Shown in pieces: positions 63,217 to 64,000 of a DNA stretch of 64,000 nucleotides. Position 1 is the stretch's first letter, and the number at the start of each line of letters is the position of its first letter. The stretch is taken from the NCBI RefSeq assembly GCF_019083965.1, contig NZ_JAHRCY010000021.1, forward strand, positions 1 through 64,000, in the 5' to 3' direction. The notes under the pieces are model-generated. The model saw nothing but the letters and a program-made list of their open reading frames with translations, ran no database searches and was not told the origin of the DNA. The DNA is from Catellatospora tritici (GTDB taxonomy: Bacteria; Actinomycetota; Actinomycetes; Mycobacteriales; Micromonosporaceae). Made by a program: the position numbers and the translations under genes.

Positions 63217-64000
63217 ATGACCACCGTCAACCAGATCATGGTGTCCTTCCACGGTGAGGGGTCGGGCACCGGTGAGCTGTCCTGGGGGCAGCGGGAGATC
63301 TGGTCGGCGATGCGGCGGCAGCAGTCGGCCATTCCGGTCGGCGGCTGCCTGCCGCTGCCCCCGGGCACCACCTTGGACGACATGGTGGCCGAGCTTCGCT
63401 TCAACATGAGCCGCCACCAGTCGATGCGTACCCGGCTGCGGTTCGACGCCGACGGTCGGCCGCGGCAGGTGGTGTCGGCATCGGGCGAGATCGCCTTGGA
63501 GATCGTGGACTCCGATGGCGAGGACCCCGCCGAGGTCGGCGAGCGGGTGCGACAGCGCTACTGGACCACCGAGTACGACTACACCGCCGAGTGGCCGCTG
63601 CGGATGGGCGTGGTCATGCGCGGTGGCGTGGCGACGCATGTCGTGGTCGTCTTCCACCACCTGGTCAGCGACGGGTTCGGCAGCCTGGTGATCACGTCCG
63701 ATCTGGCCGAACGCGATCCGGTCACCGGACAGGCCGGGTCACCGGCGGCGTTGATGCAGCCGCTGGAGCAGGCCAGATGGCAGGCGACTCCGGCGGGCGT
63801 GCGGCAGCACGAGATGGCGATGCGGCACTGGGAGGGGCTGCTTCGGGCCATCCCGGCGCGACGGTTCTCGGGGTCGGACGACCCCCGCGAGCCGCGCTAC
63901 TGGGAGGGCGAGCTGACCTCGCCCGCGATGCACGCCGCGGTGCGGATGATCGCGGCGCGGACCGCGACCGACGCCGGCACCGTGCTGCTGGCCGCGTTCG
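63217..64000 (+). CDS. NRPS-type condensation domain protein, 5' part only
   Basis: An open frame from ATG 63217 to the last base of the window (261 codons), with no stop. It shows condensation-domain features: the opening LSWGQREIWSAM (motif C1), RHQSMRTRLRFDADGRPRQ (C2) and the catalytic HHLVSDGFGSL (C3, HHxxxDG, with the second His and Asp intact, near residue 148). Then the variable donor half begins. These enzymes form amide or ester bonds in nonribosomal peptide synthesis; stand-alone versions also exist. There is no loading domain before it, so it starts with C. Probably the first gene of a secondary-metabolite locus that lies outside the window. Confidence 0.88.
   Translation, partial: MTTVNQIMVSFHGEGSGTGELSWGQREIWSAMRRQQSAIPVGGCLPLPPGTTLDDMVAELRFNMSRHQSMRTRLRFDADGRPRQVVSASGEIALEIVDSDGEDPAEVGERVRQRYWTTEYDYTAEWPLRMGVVMRGGVATHVVVVFHHLVSDGFGSLVITSDLAERDPVTGQAGSPAALMQPLEQARWQATPAGVRQHEMAMRHWEGLLRAIPARRFSGSDDPREPRYWEGELTSPAMHAAVRMIAARTATDAGTVLLAAF

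Overview
The window is very GC-rich, with actinobacterial codon usage, mixed ATG/GTG starts, several probable leaderless promoters and many secreted carbohydrate-active proteins. It looks like a chromosomal segment of a filamentous actinomycete, most likely Micromonosporaceae-like. That placement rests on gene style and on three families of extragenic palindromes, and is inference. No tRNA, rRNA, CRISPR array, complete insertion sequence or phage module was seen.

Layout. 1-2.4 kb: end of a sugar ABC importer (two permeases), then a membrane protein/GntR pair behind a 23-bp perfect inverted repeat. 2.7-8.4 kb: housekeeping and stress genes (hypothetical protein, K+ channel, VOC protein, UvrA-like ATPase, SDR). 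8.4-16.1 kb: three transcription units for beta-helix, discoidin-DUF1996 and discoidin-GH3 proteins. Each carries the same GAGAGCGCTCTC palindrome at the predicted transcription start, so they look like one LacI-type regulon. 16.4-21.8 kb: an AfsR/SARP regulator and a membrane NACHT ATPase. 22.0-23.8 kb: a DrrAB-like ABC exporter. 24-28.6 kb: small and single-gene units (beta-helix secreted protein, membrane protein, NTF2-like, alpha/beta hydrolase, aldo/keto reductase). 29-33.3 kb: a 1428-residue GH87-type alpha-1,3-glucanase candidate. 33.4-36.5 kb: a Roco GTPase with 11 leucine-rich repeats, overlapped by a 52-residue upstream ORF. 36.6-45 kb: dihydroxyacetone and glycerol catabolism (dhaM and an HPr gene divergent from dhaK-dhaL-EI, then glpF-glpK-glpD). 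45-49.1 kb: a decayed patch with a kinase-like protein lacking the catalytic Asp, a truncated ECF sigma gene fused to a scrap of glpD, an RCC1 protein and a flavoprotein remnant. 49.2-57.6 kb: a 1606-residue surface protein, a methyltransferase and a GH2 enzyme with twin ricin-type lectin domains. 57.7-64 kb: small and single-gene units, two convergent GNAT acetyltransferases separated by a 23-bp minisatellite, a surface protein, and the start of a condensation-domain protein of NRPS type that runs off the window.

How it fits together. The theme is extracellular glycan use (sugar importer, GH3, GH87, GH2, discoidin and ricin modules) combined with glycerol/dihydroxyacetone use through a dedicated phosphoryl chain (EI to HPr to DhaM to DhaL/DhaK). 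The dispersed ~50-bp palindromes usually sit 5-55 bases after stop codons and probably act as terminators. The most notable unexplained items are the shared operator set, the Roco-small ORF pair, the sigma-glpD chimera, and the 19-base-period inverted repeat cluster between two convergent genes.
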